Shown: positions 53,080-63,244, counted from the first letter of the stretch. The stretch: 64,000 nt of DNA from Mycobacterium kyogaense (GCF_003254575.1 NZ_QJUA01000005.1:1-64000), one strand, 5' to 3'. Made by a program: numbers and translations. The notes: generated from the sequence alone by a model not told the origin.

Positions 53080-53891
53080 GGCAGGGACCCTGCCGCTCGG
53101 CGCCCAGCGGTGACCACCACGATCACCGCCGCGACCGCGATGAGCAGCAGTGAGAGCGCCACCGCGGCGTCGGCATCGGCCTCACGCTGCAGGTAGATCT
53201 CCAGCGGCAATGTCCGGGTGACCCCTTGCAGCGAGCCCGCGAACATCAGCGTCGCGCCGAACTCGCCCAGGGACCGGGCGAACGCGAGCACGGCACCCGA
53301 GATCAGGCCCGGCCACACCAGCGGCACCGTCACGGTGCGCAGCACCGTGGTGGGCCCGGCGCCCAGGGTCGCGGCCACCTGCTCGTAACCCTGTCCTGCG
53401 GTGCGCAGCGAGCCTTCTAGGCTGAGGACCAGGAACGGCAGCGACACGAACGTCTGTGCCAGCACCACCGCGGTCGTGGAGAACGCGATCCGCACTCCGA
53501 GCACCTCGAGCTGATGGCCCAGCAGGCCCTGCCGGCCGAAGGTGTAGAGCAGTGCGAGCCCACCCACCACGGGCGGCAACACCAGCGGCAACAAGATGAG
53601 CGCACGCATCACTGATCGGCCGCGCAGGCGGCTGCGGGCCAGTGCGAGGGCCATCGGCGCGCCCAGCACCACGCACAGGGCCGTGCTGGCCGTCGCGGTC
53701 TTGATGCTCAACAGCAGTGCGGCCGTGGCGGATTCGGAGGTGACCAACGGAATGAAATGCGCCCAGTCCACCCGGGCGACGATCGCGAGCAGCGGGACGA
53801 TCAGGAACGCCGCGCCGAGCAGAGCCGGACAGTAGATCCACGAGGGGAGTGCGACGGGAACCGCGCCGCCGGGCCGCCGCCGCGCGGTCAT
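53076..53891 (-). CDS. modB: Molybdate ABC transporter permease ModB
   Basis: This 271-residue permease has about six helices. The conserved ABC-permease loop [50 protein letters not shown] contacts ModC and is typical of the CysT/ModB subfamily. I chose ATG 53891, which overlaps the modA stop in ATGA. Upstream in-frame sequence is antisense or unrelated to modA. It pairs with ModA and ModC as an importer. Confidence 0.93.
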   Translation of the reverse strand: MTARRRPGGAVPVALPSWIYCPALLGAAFLIVPLLAIVARVDWAHFIPLVTSESATAALLLSIKTATASTALCVVLGAPMALALARSRLRGRSVMRALILLPLVLPPVVGGLALLYTFGRQGLLGHQLEVLGVRIAFSTTAVVLAQTFVSLPFLVLSLEGSLRTAGQGYEQVAATLGAGPTTVLRTVTVPLVWPGLISGAVLAFARSLGEFGATLMFAGSLQGVTRTLPLEIYLQREADADAAVALSLLLIAVAAVIVVVTAGRRAAGSLP

Positions 53892-54634
53892 GGTGCAGCG
53901 AAACCGGCGGCCGCCAAGGCCTCGCGACCGCGCGGACCGGTGACCAGATCCACGAATTGCTGTGCCGCCGAACCGTTCGCGGAGCTCTTCAACACGGCTA
54001 TCGGATAGGTGTTGACGGCGCGGGCCGATTCGGGGAACTCGATCGTGTCGACTGTGGCCCCGGCCGATCGCGCGTCGGTGGTGTACACCAGGCCCGCGTC
54101 GGCCTGTCCCGAGGTGACTTTGCCGAGGACGTCGGTGACGGAGGATTCTTCGCTCACCGGCCGCAGCGTGACGCCGGTGCTCTGCTCCAGCCGCTGGGCG
54201 GCCGCACCGCAGGGAACCTGCGGCGCACACACCACCACCTGCTGTCCTGGGCGGGCCAGATCAGCGAAAGAGCCTATACGCGAGGGGTTTCCAGGGGGCG
54301 TCACGATGGTCAGCCGATTGGCTGCGAAGGTGACCGGCTCGCCGGCCACCACACCCGCCGACACCGCCTTGGTCATGTTGGTGGTATCGGCGGAGGCGAA
54401 CACGTCGGCTGCGGCTCCCTGAGTCAGCTGGGTCACCAGGTCGGACGAGCCGGCGAAGCTGAACGTGACGGTGGTGCCGGCGTGTTCTTTCTCGAAGGCC
54501 GAGCCCAGTTCGGTGAACACGTTCTTCAGGGAGGCGGCGGCGAACACGGTGAGTCCCGTGTTCTGCGGCGGGGACGAGCATCCGGCGCTGAGCGCGACCA
54601 TCGCGATCAGCGTGGCCGTCATGATTCGTCTCAT
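53888..54634 (-). CDS. modA: Molybdate-binding lipoprotein ModA
   Basis: The 248-residue protein has a lipobox (LSAGC, Cys19) and a periplasmic-binding fold. [35 protein letters not shown] and ASADTTNM supply the oxyanion-binding Ser and backbone contacts, and [13 protein letters not shown] lies in the second lobe. It captures molybdate or tungstate outside the membrane. Its ATG overlaps the end of the regulator gene by 4 bp, making regulator-modA-modB-modC one tightly coupled operon. Confidence 0.93.
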   Translation of the reverse strand: MRRIMTATLIAMVALSAGCSSPPQNTGLTVFAAASLKNVFTELGSAFEKEHAGTTVTFSFAGSSDLVTQLTQGAAADVFASADTTNMTKAVSAGVVAGEPVTFAANRLTIVTPPGNPSRIGSFADLARPGQQVVVCAPQVPCGAAAQRLEQSTGVTLRPVSEESSVTDVLGKVTSGQADAGLVYTTDARSAGATVDTIEFPESARAVNTYPIAVLKSSANGSAAQQFVDLVTGPRGREALAAAGFAAP

Positions 54635-55032
54635 CGATCGCCCGCCGTCTCGACGATCACCGTGGTGGCTTTCACCGCCGCCACGGCGACCACGCCAGGC
54701 TCCAGACCGAGCTGGGTGACCGATTCCGTACTCATCAGAGACACCACCGTGAACGGCCCGCACTGCAGCTGGACCTCGCTCATCACCCGGTCGGAGGTCA
54801 CCTTCGTGACCAGCCCGACGAAGCGGTTGCGGGCCGAGCTGGACACCCCCACCGGATCGGGCGGCGGGTCGGCCTGACGGACGGCGAAGTCGGCCAGGTC
54901 GGCACCGGCGATCACCTTGCGCCCGGCGTCGTCGGTCGTCGCGGCCAAGGCGCCGCTGTCGACCCACCGGCGCACCGTGTCATCGCTGACGCCGAGCAGC
55001 GTCGCTGCCTCCTTGATTCGGATCGCCGGCAT
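54631..55032 (-). CDS. Excisionase/MerR-type HTH plus Mop (TOBE) domain protein
   Basis: This 133-residue protein has an N-terminal helix-turn-helix (IRIKEAATLLGVSDDTVRRWVDSGALAAT) and a Mop/TOBE domain (about 68-130, RNRFVGLVTKVTSDRVMSEVQLQCGPFTVVSLMSTESV), which binds molybdate. It is likely the molybdate-responsive regulator of the mod operon that it heads. The gene order itself suggests autoregulation. ATG 55032 is preceded by GAAAGAAAT, a modest ribosome binding site. Confidence 0.87.
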   Translation of the reverse strand: MPAIRIKEAATLLGVSDDTVRRWVDSGALAATTDDAGRKVIAGADLADFAVRQADPPPDPVGVSSSARNRFVGLVTKVTSDRVMSEVQLQCGPFTVVSLMSTESVTQLGLEPGVVAVAAVKATTVIVETAGDR

Positions 55033-55115
55033 GAGGATTTCTTTCGCAGATACGGACAGATTCCGTGAATTGAACCATATCTGCGGATACTCAGGGCTGT
55101 CGTCGCCGCAGGGGG

Positions 55116-56375
55116 CTACTCGTCGTCGAGTACGGAGAACGGCTCGGTTGGGGTTTCGACCACGGCCAGCTGCGCCGCCGACTCCGAGGGCACCACCTTG
55201 CCGGCCAAGGCGCGCAGCGCCCGCTCGGTTCCGATGTCGTGGCCGGCCCGCTCGGAGAGCAGCCACCGCACCTCGAGCAAATCGCAATAGGCCTGAATCG
55301 GCGTGCCCGTCCGTCCGAGCGCGGCGTGTGCTCGATGCATCGTCGGCGTCGCCACCTCCATCGCCCAGAGCTGACCTGCGGTGCGTTCGTCGACGTCATG
55401 GCCGGCCTCTCGGCACAGCTGACCCTGATAGGCGTGCAGATCGCCCAGCAGGATGCGGGCCTGCCCTTCCCCGACGTCCAAGCCGGTGAGCCGCTGCAGC
55501 TGCGTGGCGTGGTAGCGGCGATCGCCGACGGCGACGTGCAGACGCAACTCGTCGGCGCCCGAGGTGACCGGCTGCAGGGACACCTCGTCGACGGCGAAGC
55601 CCAGCTCGTTGAGCTTGCGGATCGTGCCCTCCACCCGGTAGCGATCGGCGAAACCGAACGTCGGCGCCGCATGCAGCAGCTCCCACAGTCCCTCGTAGCG
55701 CTCCCGGATGGCCAGTGCTTCGGCGATGAAGCCCGACTGCAGGTCCGGCCGGCCCAATCGCGCCGCCACGTCGAGCAGGCCCGCGGCCACGTTCTCGACC
55801 GTGATGTCGATGTCTTGGGCGCGTTGCCCGTTCGACAGGCTCGGATGGACTTCGCTGGTCTCGGCGTCGACCAGAAACGCCTGCAACACCTGCCCGTCGC
55901 GGGAGAACAGCGTGTTGGCCAGCGAGCAGTCGCCCCAGAACACGCCGTGGCGGTGAAGTTCCACCAACAGCGTGGCCATCGCATCGAACAGCCTGGCCCG
56001 GTGCTTCGGTGCGTCAGGGGGAAGACGCATGAACATCCGGCGGTACTGCCACGAGCCGGTGAGATACCGGGTCAGCAGGATCGCGGTGTCGAAGTCGGGC
56101 TGGAACACCAGACCGGCGGGCCGGACGGCGTTGAGCCCCATGTCCTCGAGCTTGCGCAGTACGTCGTACTCGCGCTTCGCGATGCGTGGGGGCAGCTCCT
56201 TGAGTGCCCACAACTCACCGTCGCTCTCGACGAACCGGACCAGGTGCCGACTCGGGCCCACCGGCAGATCCCGCAGCGGCACATCCGGTGCGGCCCAGTT
56301 GCCCAGCGGTTGCTCCCAGGGCAGGGCGAGCAACCCCGGGCACGGGGCACGCAGCCGCAACTCAGGAGCGGCCAT
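55116..56375 (-). CDS. DUF4032 protein with protein-kinase-like N-terminal domain
   Basis: The 419-residue cytosolic protein has a kinase-like first half. A Lys lies in ELWALKELPP, followed by HRHGVFWGDCSLANTLFS, which resembles the catalytic HxDxxxxN loop, and AFLVDAETSE, which replaces DFG. The second half is the helical DUF4032 domain. It may phosphorylate a sugar or be a pseudokinase. It is the last gene of the sugar ABC operon, 20 bp after the ATPase gene. The start at ATG 56375 is 6 bp after GGAG. Confidence 0.82.
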   Translation of the reverse strand: MAAPELRLRAPCPGLLALPWEQPLGNWAAPDVPLRDLPVGPSRHLVRFVESDGELWALKELPPRIAKREYDVLRKLEDMGLNAVRPAGLVFQPDFDTAILLTRYLTGSWQYRRMFMRLPPDAPKHRARLFDAMATLLVELHRHGVFWGDCSLANTLFSRDGQVLQAFLVDAETSEVHPSLSNGQRAQDIDITVENVAAGLLDVAARLGRPDLQSGFIAEALAIRERYEGLWELLHAAPTFGFADRYRVEGTIRKLNELGFAVDEVSLQPVTSGADELRLHVAVGDRRYHATQLQRLTGLDVGEGQARILLGDLHAYQGQLCREAGHDVDERTAGQLWAMEVATPTMHRAHAALGRTGTPIQAYCDLLEVRWLLSERAGHDIGTERALRALAGKVVPSESAAQLAVVETPTEPFSVLDDE

Positions 56376-56395
56376 GAGCGGGTGGACTCGTCGGC

Positions 56396-57595
56396 TCAGC
56401 CGGCGGACGCCGCGTGCCGGCCACTGGACTGGCTTGTCCGCGTGAGGTTCTCGCCACTCTGCGGATCGAAAAGATGCAACCGTTCGGCGTCCAGCCACAG
56501 CGTCGCCTTGTCGCCGATACGGACTCGGCTCAGCGGGTCGAGCTCCACGCAGAGCTGGGTGCGCAGCTGCTCGCTGTCCAGGTCCTTGGCCAACTCCGCC
56601 AGCTGATCCTTGATCTCCGGCGTCGCATCGAAGGGCACGAACGCGTACTGCTCGTTGCCCAGCCACTCGACCATGTCGACGGTGACGTCGAACGTCACGC
56701 CGCGCGAACGCTTGTCGTCGTCGACGAACTCGGCGTCCTCGAACGCCCCCGGCCGGATCCCGGCGATGTAGAGCGTGCCGTCAGAGACCGCGCCGCGCCA
56801 CTCGTCGCGCAGCGGGATCGTCACGAATGGGAGTTCGAGCTGATCGCCGCGCACCCGTGCGGGCACGAAGTTCATCGGCGGGGAACCGATGAAGCCGGCG
56901 ACGAACAGGTTGACCGGCTGGTCGTAGAGCTCCCGGGGGCTGGCAACCTGTTGCAGCACACCCTTTTTCAGCACGGCGACGCGATCACCGAGTGTCATCG
57001 CCTCGGTCTGGTCGTGGGTGACGTAGACGGTCGTGACCCCGAGCTTGCGCTGAAGCCGCAGGATCTCCGTGCGCATCTGACCGCGCAACTTCGCGTCGAG
57101 GTTCGACAGCGGCTCGTCGAACAGGAACGCGTCGGCTTCCCTGACGATCGCCCGTCCCATCGCGACGCGCTGGCGCTGACCACCGGAGAGGTTCGCCGGC
57201 TTGCGATCCAGGTGCTCGCCCAACTCCAACGTCTTGGCCGCCTCATCGACCCGCTTGCGGATCTCGTCGTCGGACAACTTGCCCGACAGCCGCAGGGGGA
57301 AGGCGATGTTCTCGAAGACGGTCAGGTGCGGGTAGAGGGCGTAGTTCTGGAACACCATCGACAGGTTGCGGTCGCGGGGTGCCTTGTCGTTGACCCGCTT
57401 GTCACCGATCAGCATGTCGCCCGAGGAGATGTCTTCCAGGCCGACGATCATCCGCAACAGCGTGGACTTTCCGCAGCCCGAGGGGCCGACCAGGATCATG
57501 AACTCGCCGTCGGCGATGTCGAGGCTGACGTCGTTGACGGCCGGGTATCCGTCGCCGTACTTCTTGACGATATTGCGCATCGTGATTGCTGCCAT
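56396..57595 (-). CDS. Sugar ABC transporter ATPase (UgpC/MsmK/SugC type)
   Basis: The 399-residue ATPase has Walker A GPSGCGKST, the Q-loop VFQNYALYPHLTV, signature LSGGQRQRVAMGRAI, Walker B AFLFDEPLSNLD, the H-loop THDQTEAMTL and a C-terminal regulatory domain with two OB-like halves. It resembles the Rv2038c-type CUT1 ATPases of mycobacteria. The substrate is probably a disaccharide or related glucoside, given the GH13 gene beside the operon. It is separated from the permease gene by 4 bp. Confidence 0.9.
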   Translation of the reverse strand: MAAITMRNIVKKYGDGYPAVNDVSLDIADGEFMILVGPSGCGKSTLLRMIVGLEDISSGDMLIGDKRVNDKAPRDRNLSMVFQNYALYPHLTVFENIAFPLRLSGKLSDDEIRKRVDEAAKTLELGEHLDRKPANLSGGQRQRVAMGRAIVREADAFLFDEPLSNLDAKLRGQMRTEILRLQRKLGVTTVYVTHDQTEAMTLGDRVAVLKKGVLQQVASPRELYDQPVNLFVAGFIGSPPMNFVPARVRGDQLELPFVTIPLRDEWRGAVSDGTLYIAGIRPGAFEDAEFVDDDKRSRGVTFDVTVDMVEWLGNEQYAFVPFDATPEIKDQLAELAKDLDSEQLRTQLCVELDPLSRVRIGDKATLWLDAERLHLFDPQSGENLTRTSQSSGRHAASAG

Positions 57596-57599
57596 GGGG

Positions 57600-58427
57600 T
57601 TATCCCTTCACTGCTCCGGAAGTCAGGCCGGCGACGATGCGCCGCTGGAAGATGAGAACGAGGATGACGACGGGGATCGTCACGATCACCGACGCGGCCA
57701 TGATGTAGGGGACCGGCGACTCGAAATACGAGGCGCCCTGGAAGAACGCCAGCGCCGCAGGCACCGTGCGTGCGCTGTCCGTCGACGTCAGCGAGATCGC
57801 GAACAGGAAGTCGTTCCAGCAGAAGAAGAACGTCAGGATCGCGGTGGTGAACACGCCCGGTGCGGCCAGCGGCACGATCACCTTGCGGAACGCCTGCCAC
57901 TGCGTGGCTCCGTCGACCTGCGCGGCATGCTCCATCTCCCAGGGGATCTGCCGGAAGAACGCCGACATCGTCCAGATCGACAGAGGCAGCGCGAACGTCA
58001 GATAGGGGATGATCAGGCCGAGCCACGTGTCGTAGATGCCCAGCCCGCGCCACATGTCGAACAGCGGTCCGACGAGTGCCGCCTGCGGGAACATCGCGAT
58101 GCCCAGCGCCAGGGACAGCAGCACCTTCTTGCCCGGGAATTCCAGACGCGCAATGGCATACGCGGCGAACATCGCGATGATCACCGAGATGATCGTCGCG
58201 ATGACCGCGATGCCGATCGAGTTGATCAGCGCCCGCGTGAACAGTTCGTTGCTGAAGATCTGCGCGAAGTTGTCCAGCGTGAAGGAGCTCGGAAGGAACG
58301 ACGGGTTGCCCGAGACGATGTCGGACGGCGGTTTGAACGCCAGGCTGATCATCCACAGCATCGGCACGAAGCTGTAGATCACGATGACGATGCCGGCGAT
58401 CGTCCACCACTTGGTGTTCTTGGTCAC
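57600..58427 (-). CDS. Sugar ABC permease, inner subunit (MalG type)
   Basis: The 275-residue permease has six helices. The conserved EAA loop, EMEHAAQVDGATQWQAFRKVIVPLAAPGVFTTAILTFFFCWNDFLFA, contacts the ATPase. The C-terminus ends RRIVAGLTSGAVKG, as is usual for MalG-type subunits. ATG 58427 overlaps the upstream permease stop by 4 bp. It corresponds in position to Rv2039c. Confidence 0.92.
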   Translation of the reverse strand: MTKNTKWWTIAGIVIVIYSFVPMLWMISLAFKPPSDIVSGNPSFLPSSFTLDNFAQIFSNELFTRALINSIGIAVIATIISVIIAMFAAYAIARLEFPGKKVLLSLALGIAMFPQAALVGPLFDMWRGLGIYDTWLGLIIPYLTFALPLSIWTMSAFFRQIPWEMEHAAQVDGATQWQAFRKVIVPLAAPGVFTTAILTFFFCWNDFLFAISLTSTDSARTVPAALAFFQGASYFESPVPYIMAASVIVTIPVVILVLIFQRRIVAGLTSGAVKG

Positions 58428-59356
58428 TGGTCACCCCTGACTTGCGACAGGTCGGTCTTGAAGACCTTGATGAAGATCCACGCGATCGCCACGACCGACA
58501 GGAACAGCAGCACCGAAACCGCCGATCCCATCCCGAGATTCACCAACGTCACGTTCTGCCGGTAGGCCAGGAAGGAGATCGTCTCGGTGTTGTTGGCGCC
58601 CGCAGTCATCACGTACGGGTTGTCGAAGATGCGCCACGCGTCGAGGGTGCGGAACAGCAGCGCGACCATGATCGCGGCTTTCATGTTGGGCAGCGTCACC
58701 TTCCACAGACGCTGCCAGGCGGTGGCGCCGTCGACCTTCGCGGCCTCCTGCATGTCCTCGGGCACCTGCACCAGTCCGGCGAGAAGCAGAAGCGAGATGA
58801 AGGGTGTGGTCTTCCAGATCTCCGACAGGCAGATGACGAAGATGGCCGACCAGCGGTCGCCGAACCAGTCGAAGTCGGTGAGATTCAGCCACTGGTTGAC
58901 GAAGCCGGAGTCGATGGCGAACGCGTAGCGCCAGATGAACGCCGAGACCACGGTGACGATGCCGTAGGGGATCAGGATGGCGGTGCGCAGCGGCCCCCGC
59001 CCGCGCACGATGCGCAGCATCACGAACGCGAACCAGAAGCCGAGCACCAACTCCACCGCGACGGTGACGACGGTGATCGCCAGCGTGGTGACGAAGTCGT
59101 TCCACCACACCGGGTCGGTCAGGATCACCCCGTAGTTGCGCAGTCCGACGAAACTGCGCCCCTCCGGATCGGTCAACCGGAAGTTATACAGCGACAACAC
59201 CAGCGCGTACCCGAGGGGGTAGGCGGTGACCAGCAGCATGACGATGTAGGACGGCAGCGTCAGGTAGAGGCCGAGCCGGCGTTCACCTTTGGCGCGCTCG
59301 CTGACCGAGGGTTGGCCCGGCTCTTTCTGCAGCGGCGGATCTTGGAGCGTCGTCAC
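58424..59356 (-). CDS. Sugar ABC permease, inner subunit (MalF type)
   Basis: The 310-residue permease has a cytosolic N-terminus, six helices and the EAA loop DMQEAAKVDGATAWQRLWKVTLPNMKAAIMVALLFRTLDAWRIFD. It pairs with the MalG-type subunit downstream and overlaps the binding-protein gene by 4 bp. It corresponds in position to Rv2040c. Confidence 0.92.
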   Translation of the reverse strand: MTTLQDPPLQKEPGQPSVSERAKGERRLGLYLTLPSYIVMLLVTAYPLGYALVLSLYNFRLTDPEGRSFVGLRNYGVILTDPVWWNDFVTTLAITVVTVAVELVLGFWFAFVMLRIVRGRGPLRTAILIPYGIVTVVSAFIWRYAFAIDSGFVNQWLNLTDFDWFGDRWSAIFVICLSEIWKTTPFISLLLLAGLVQVPEDMQEAAKVDGATAWQRLWKVTLPNMKAAIMVALLFRTLDAWRIFDNPYVMTAGANNTETISFLAYRQNVTLVNLGMGSAVSVLLFLSVVAIAWIFIKVFKTDLSQVRGDQ

Positions 59357-60663
59357 AGCAGGCGCCTGCCCGCCAGCACGTCAGCCATGAATTGGTCTGT
59401 CCTTTCCGGGGTGTCGCTGTTCACCGAGGCCGGCGGATGCCAGGTCTGCTGGATCGCGCCCGAGATGTCGGTATAGAAGGGGGTCGGCGGACGGGGGCCG
59501 CCGTCTCCGATCGATTCGCGGATGAGATCGGCGTTGGCGTACTCCTCGCGGATCTTCGGGTCGTCGTACGACGCGGCGTACGGCGACGGTTCGCTCTCAT
59601 CGAGCATGTATTGGGTCGCCTTCGGTTCGGCGTTGATGCACTCGACGAGGGCGACCGCTTGGTCGGGATGCTTGCTGTAGGCGCCGATGCCGAGGTTGGC
59701 GCCGCCCAGCGGCGGTGCGCTCGGACGGTCAGGGGACACCCGGGGGTAGCGCGCCCAGCCGATGTCGTCGACGACGGCCTGGTCGAGCGTGCCTTCCTCG
59801 ACACCGCTGCGCGCCGCGGCCAGCACGTAGGGCCAGTTGACCATGAACATGCCCTGGGCGGACTGGAAGTTGGTGCGGGCCTGTTCCTCCGAGGCGTTGG
59901 ACATGTCCGTCGGTGCGGCGGGGGAGCGCCCCAGCGTGCCGACGATCTCGGCGGCCTTCTCACCCGCCGGGCTGGCCAGCGCCGGCTTGGCGTTGCGGCC
60001 CGCCTCGACGTCGTCGAGCAGGGCGCCGCCGCCGGAGAGCACCAGCGCGTTGATCAACACGGTGTAGCCCTCGTACCGCTGTGCCTGGACGGCGACTTTC
60101 TTCTGTTGTCCGACAGCCGCTTTGATCATCTCGTCCCAGGTGAAGGTGGGACTGGTCGGATCGACGCCCGCCGCGGCGGCCGCCGACTTCCGGTACCAGA
60201 GCAGCTGGGCATTGGACTTGTACGGTGCGCCGAAGAGCTTGTCCTCCCACATCCCGGTTTTCACGGGGGCGGGCAGCATGCCGGCGGTCAGCCGCTGGGT
60301 CTCTTCAGGGTTGTAGGGCCGCAGGAAGCCCGCGTTGGCGAACTCGGCGGTGAACACGACGTCCATGCTGACCAGATCGATGGACGTGTCCCCGGCAGCG
60401 AGTCGGCGCACCATCTGCTCCCGCTGGGCGGTCGCGGTCGACGGCAGCGATTCGATGCGCACGCGGTAAGCGCCGCCTGAGGCGGCCTCGCACTCCTGGG
60501 CCCGCGCGGCCGAACCGCCGTTGTCGGGAAGGATGTACCACGTCAGGGTCGGAGGGCCGACGTCGCTGCCGCATCCGGACAACAACGTGGCGGCGAGCAG
60601 AGGCGCGCTCGCCAGCGCGATTGCCCGACGTCGTCGCCCGCGGGCGAACTGAATTCGTTTCAT
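59353..60663 (-). CDS. Sugar-binding lipoprotein of the ABC importer
   Basis: The 436-residue lipoprotein has an Arg-rich signal peptide and lipobox LLSGC (Cys31). The mature chain is a type-I substrate-binding fold (LTWYILPDNGGSAARAQECEAAS, DLVSMDVVFTAEFANAGFL, GAPYKSNAQLLWYRK). It is the first gene of a five-gene operon with two permeases, the ATPase and the DUF4032 protein. The ligand is probably trehalose or another alpha-glucoside, by context only. Confidence 0.9.
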   Translation of the reverse strand: MKRIQFARGRRRRAIALASAPLLAATLLSGCGSDVGPPTLTWYILPDNGGSAARAQECEAASGGAYRVRIESLPSTATAQREQMVRRLAAGDTSIDLVSMDVVFTAEFANAGFLRPYNPEETQRLTAGMLPAPVKTGMWEDKLFGAPYKSNAQLLWYRKSAAAAAGVDPTSPTFTWDEMIKAAVGQQKKVAVQAQRYEGYTVLINALVLSGGGALLDDVEAGRNAKPALASPAGEKAAEIVGTLGRSPAAPTDMSNASEEQARTNFQSAQGMFMVNWPYVLAAARSGVEEGTLDQAVVDDIGWARYPRVSPDRPSAPPLGGANLGIGAYSKHPDQAVALVECINAEPKATQYMLDESEPSPYAASYDDPKIREEYANADLIRESIGDGGPRPPTPFYTDISGAIQQTWHPPASVNSDTPERTDQFMADVLAGRRLL

Positions 60664-60902
60664 CTCGTCCTCGTCTATGACGTCGCGGTCCCCGAGGTCC
60701 TGCGCACGAGGGCCACGACCAGCACATTCGGTACAGCGACGAGTGTGTCACAGTTCACAGGAACTCCTGCGCTGTGGTGTCGCATCGGCGCGGCACGCGG
60801 CCAGCAGCACGACCGCGGCGTCGTCGAAAGTGCCTCAGCTGTCGTGACGTCGTCGGTGTTCACTACCGTGGACGCACGTTCGTCGAGTGCAGAAGGAGTG
60901 CC
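60664..60902. promoter_or_regulatory. Divergent control region of the sugar operon and GH13 gene
   Basis: The 239 bp between the binding-protein and glucosidase genes must hold both promoters. I see no strong palindrome. An AAGGAG ribosome binding site for the glucosidase lies at 60892-60897. No regulator gene is adjacent. Confidence 0.4.
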
Positions 60903-62543
60903 GTGGCCCCCGCCGATTCCTCGTGGTGGCAGACCGCCGTCGTGTACCAGGTCTACATCCGCAGCTTCGCCGACGGGAACGGCGACGGCGTCGGCGATGT
61001 CGCAGGGCTGCGGAGCCGTCTGCCGTACCTGGCGCAGCTGGGTGTCGACGCGATCTGGATCAACCCCTGGTATCCGTCGCCGATGGCCGACGCCGGGTAT
61101 GACGTCGCCGACTATCGCGACATCGAACCGGCCTACGGCTCCCTGGCTGAGGCGCAGGCACTGATCGCCGAAGCACACGAGCTGGGCATCCGGGTGCTGC
61201 TCGACATCGTGCCGAATCACACCTCAGATCAACACGCGTGGTTCCAGGCTGCGGCGGCCGACGAACCGGGGGCGCGGGAGCGCTACCACTTCCGCTCCGG
61301 CCGCGGGCCCTACGGTGCCCTGCCTCCCAACAACTGGCAGAGCGTGTTCGGTGGGCCGGCGTGGACGCGCCTCGACGACGGGCAGTGGTATCTGCACCTG
61401 TTCGCGCCCGGCCAGCCGGATCTCAACTGGGACAACGACGAGGTGCGGGCCGAGTTCGAAGACATCCTGGCGTTCTGGTTCGACCGCGGCGTCGACGGCT
61501 TCCGCATCGACGTGGCGCACGGATTGATCAAGGCGGAGGGCCTGCCCGATACCGCCGACCCCGACGATGCAGCACAGAGTCTGGTGCAATCACGCGAAGG
61601 GCATCCCGCCTGGGATCAGGACGGAGTGCACGAGATCTACCGGGGCTGGCGGACGGTGGCGCAGCGCTACGAGCCCGAGCGCATCTTCATCGCCGAGGCA
61701 TGGGTGCCCAGCAACGAACGGCTGGCCCGATACCTGCGACCTGACGAGCTGCACACCGCATTCCAGTTCGATTTCCTGCGGGCCCCGTGGCGCGCCGAGG
61801 TGCTGCGGACGGTCGTCGACGACGCGATCAGCGCGGCTGCCACGGTCGGCGCACCGCCGACGTGGGTGCTCTCCAACCATGACGTCACCCGCACCGTCAC
61901 CCGGTTCTCCCGCTCGCAGCCGGGTCACCTGATCGAGACAGATTGGGAACGGGGCCGGTGGGCAGACGAGGACCCCGATCACGTGATCGGCCGGCGCCGA
62001 GCGCGCGCCGCCGCGCTCGTCCAACTCGCGCTGCCGGGCACCGCGTACGTCTACCAGGGCGAGGAGCTGGCCCTCGAGGAGGTGGAGGATCTCCCCGACG
62101 AGGTGCGCCAGGATCCGACATGGGTGCAATCCGGCTTCACCGACGTGGGCCGCGACGGGTGCCGAATTCCGTTGCCGTGGAGAGCGACTGACATCCCCTA
62201 CGGCTTCGCCGCCGATTCCGCCGCCGTCACGTGGCTGCCGCAGCCCGGGCACTGGGCCGAGCACAGCGTCGAGGCGCAGGACGGTGACGCCGAGTCCACC
62301 CTGAATCTGTACCGTCGCGCTCTCGGTCTGCGCGCGCAGTTGTGGCGCGACGCGGGCGACCTGAAGTGGCTGTCGACGCCCAGCGGGGTCGTGGCCTTCG
62401 AACGCGGTGCCGCGCAATGCTGGGTCAACACCGGCGACTCCGAGGTGCCGCTACCTGAGTCGGCGTCGGTGATGTTGGCCTCGGCGCCCGGCGTGCTGAG
62501 CGCGCTGCCGCCGGACACCGCGGTCTGGTTGCGTTCTCGCTGA
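60903..62543 (+). CDS. GH13 alpha-glucosidase / alpha-amylase-family hydrolase
   Basis: The 546-residue (beta/alpha)8-barrel enzyme retains the GH13 catalytic triad: nucleophile Asp203 (GFRIDVAH), acid/base Glu265 (FIAEAW) and transition-state Asp327 (LSNHDVTR). DIVPNHTSDQHAWF is conserved region I. The whole sequence resembles oligo-1,6-glucosidase/AglA-type enzymes. It has no signal peptide, so it should hydrolyse imported alpha-glucosides in the cytosol. The start GTG 60903 follows AAGGAG. It ends 2 bp from the convergent devR gene. Confidence 0.9.
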   Translation: MAPADSSWWQTAVVYQVYIRSFADGNGDGVGDVAGLRSRLPYLAQLGVDAIWINPWYPSPMADAGYDVADYRDIEPAYGSLAEAQALIAEAHELGIRVLLDIVPNHTSDQHAWFQAAAADEPGARERYHFRSGRGPYGALPPNNWQSVFGGPAWTRLDDGQWYLHLFAPGQPDLNWDNDEVRAEFEDILAFWFDRGVDGFRIDVAHGLIKAEGLPDTADPDDAAQSLVQSREGHPAWDQDGVHEIYRGWRTVAQRYEPERIFIAEAWVPSNERLARYLRPDELHTAFQFDFLRAPWRAEVLRTVVDDAISAAATVGAPPTWVLSNHDVTRTVTRFSRSQPGHLIETDWERGRWADEDPDHVIGRRRARAAALVQLALPGTAYVYQGEELALEEVEDLPDEVRQDPTWVQSGFTDVGRDGCRIPLPWRATDIPYGFAADSAAVTWLPQPGHWAEHSVEAQDGDAESTLNLYRRALGLRAQLWRDAGDLKWLSTPSGVVAFERGAAQCWVNTGDSEVPLPESASVMLASAPGVLSALPPDTAVWLRSR

Positions 62544-62545
62544 TC

Positions 62546-63214
62546 TCACCGCGACAGGTCGTCGCCGGGGTGGGCCCGCTGGTGCTCGAGCTTGGAGATG
62601 AACACGGCGGCCTGTGTCCGCCGCTCCATGCCGAGCTTGGCCAGAAGGCGTGACACGTAATTCTTGATCGTCTTCTCGGCCAGAAACATCCGCGCCGCGA
62701 TCTGTCGGTTGGTCAGTCCCTCTCCGAGCAGGTCGAGCAGCACTCGCTCCTGGTCGGTCAGGCTCGACAGGGGATCGTTGGCGCGGCCGCCGCCGCGGAC
62801 CGTAGCCATCAGTGCCGCGGCGGCCCGGTTGTCCAGCAGTGACCGTCCAGCACCCACGTCTTTGATGGCCCGCGCCAGCTCCATGCCTTTGATGTCCTTG
62901 ACCACGTATCCGCTCGCGCCGGCGAGGATCGCGTCGAGCATGGCTTCGTCGGAGGTGTAGGAGGTCAGCATCAGGCAGCGCAGATCCGGCATGCGAGACA
63001 ACAGATCTCGGCACAGCTCGATGCCGTTGCCGTCGGGCAGCCGCACGTCGAGCACCGCGACGTCCGGCTGCAGCGCCGGAATCCGGGCCAACGCCTCGGA
63101 CACCGAGCCGGCCTCGCCGATCACGTCGAGCTCCTCGTCCGCGGAGAGGAGCTCGATCAGGCCACGACGGACCACCTCGTGGTCGTCGACCAGGAACACT
63201 CTCACTTTGCTCAC
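62546..63214 (-). CDS. devR: DevR/DosR-type NarL-family response regulator
   Basis: The 222-residue protein has a receiver domain (acidic Asp10/Asp11, phospho-acceptor Asp56 in [12 protein letters not shown], Lys in [18 protein letters not shown]) and a LuxR-type HTH ([39 protein letters not shown]). The match to M. tuberculosis DosR is strong over long stretches. DosR controls dormancy and hypoxia genes. The devS sensor kinase that normally follows is not here; a convergent glucosidase gene occupies the position. It is 30 bp downstream of the universal stress protein gene. Confidence 0.92.
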   Translation of the reverse strand: MSKVRVFLVDDHEVVRRGLIELLSADEELDVIGEAGSVSEALARIPALQPDVAVLDVRLPDGNGIELCRDLLSRMPDLRCLMLTSYTSDEAMLDAILAGASGYVVKDIKGMELARAIKDVGAGRSLLDNRAAAALMATVRGGGRANDPLSSLTDQERVLLDLLGEGLTNRQIAARMFLAEKTIKNYVSRLLAKLGMERRTQAAVFISKLEHQRAHPGDDLSR

Positions 63215-63244
63215 GGCGTCATCGTTCAGCGGTCGGCCCTCCGG

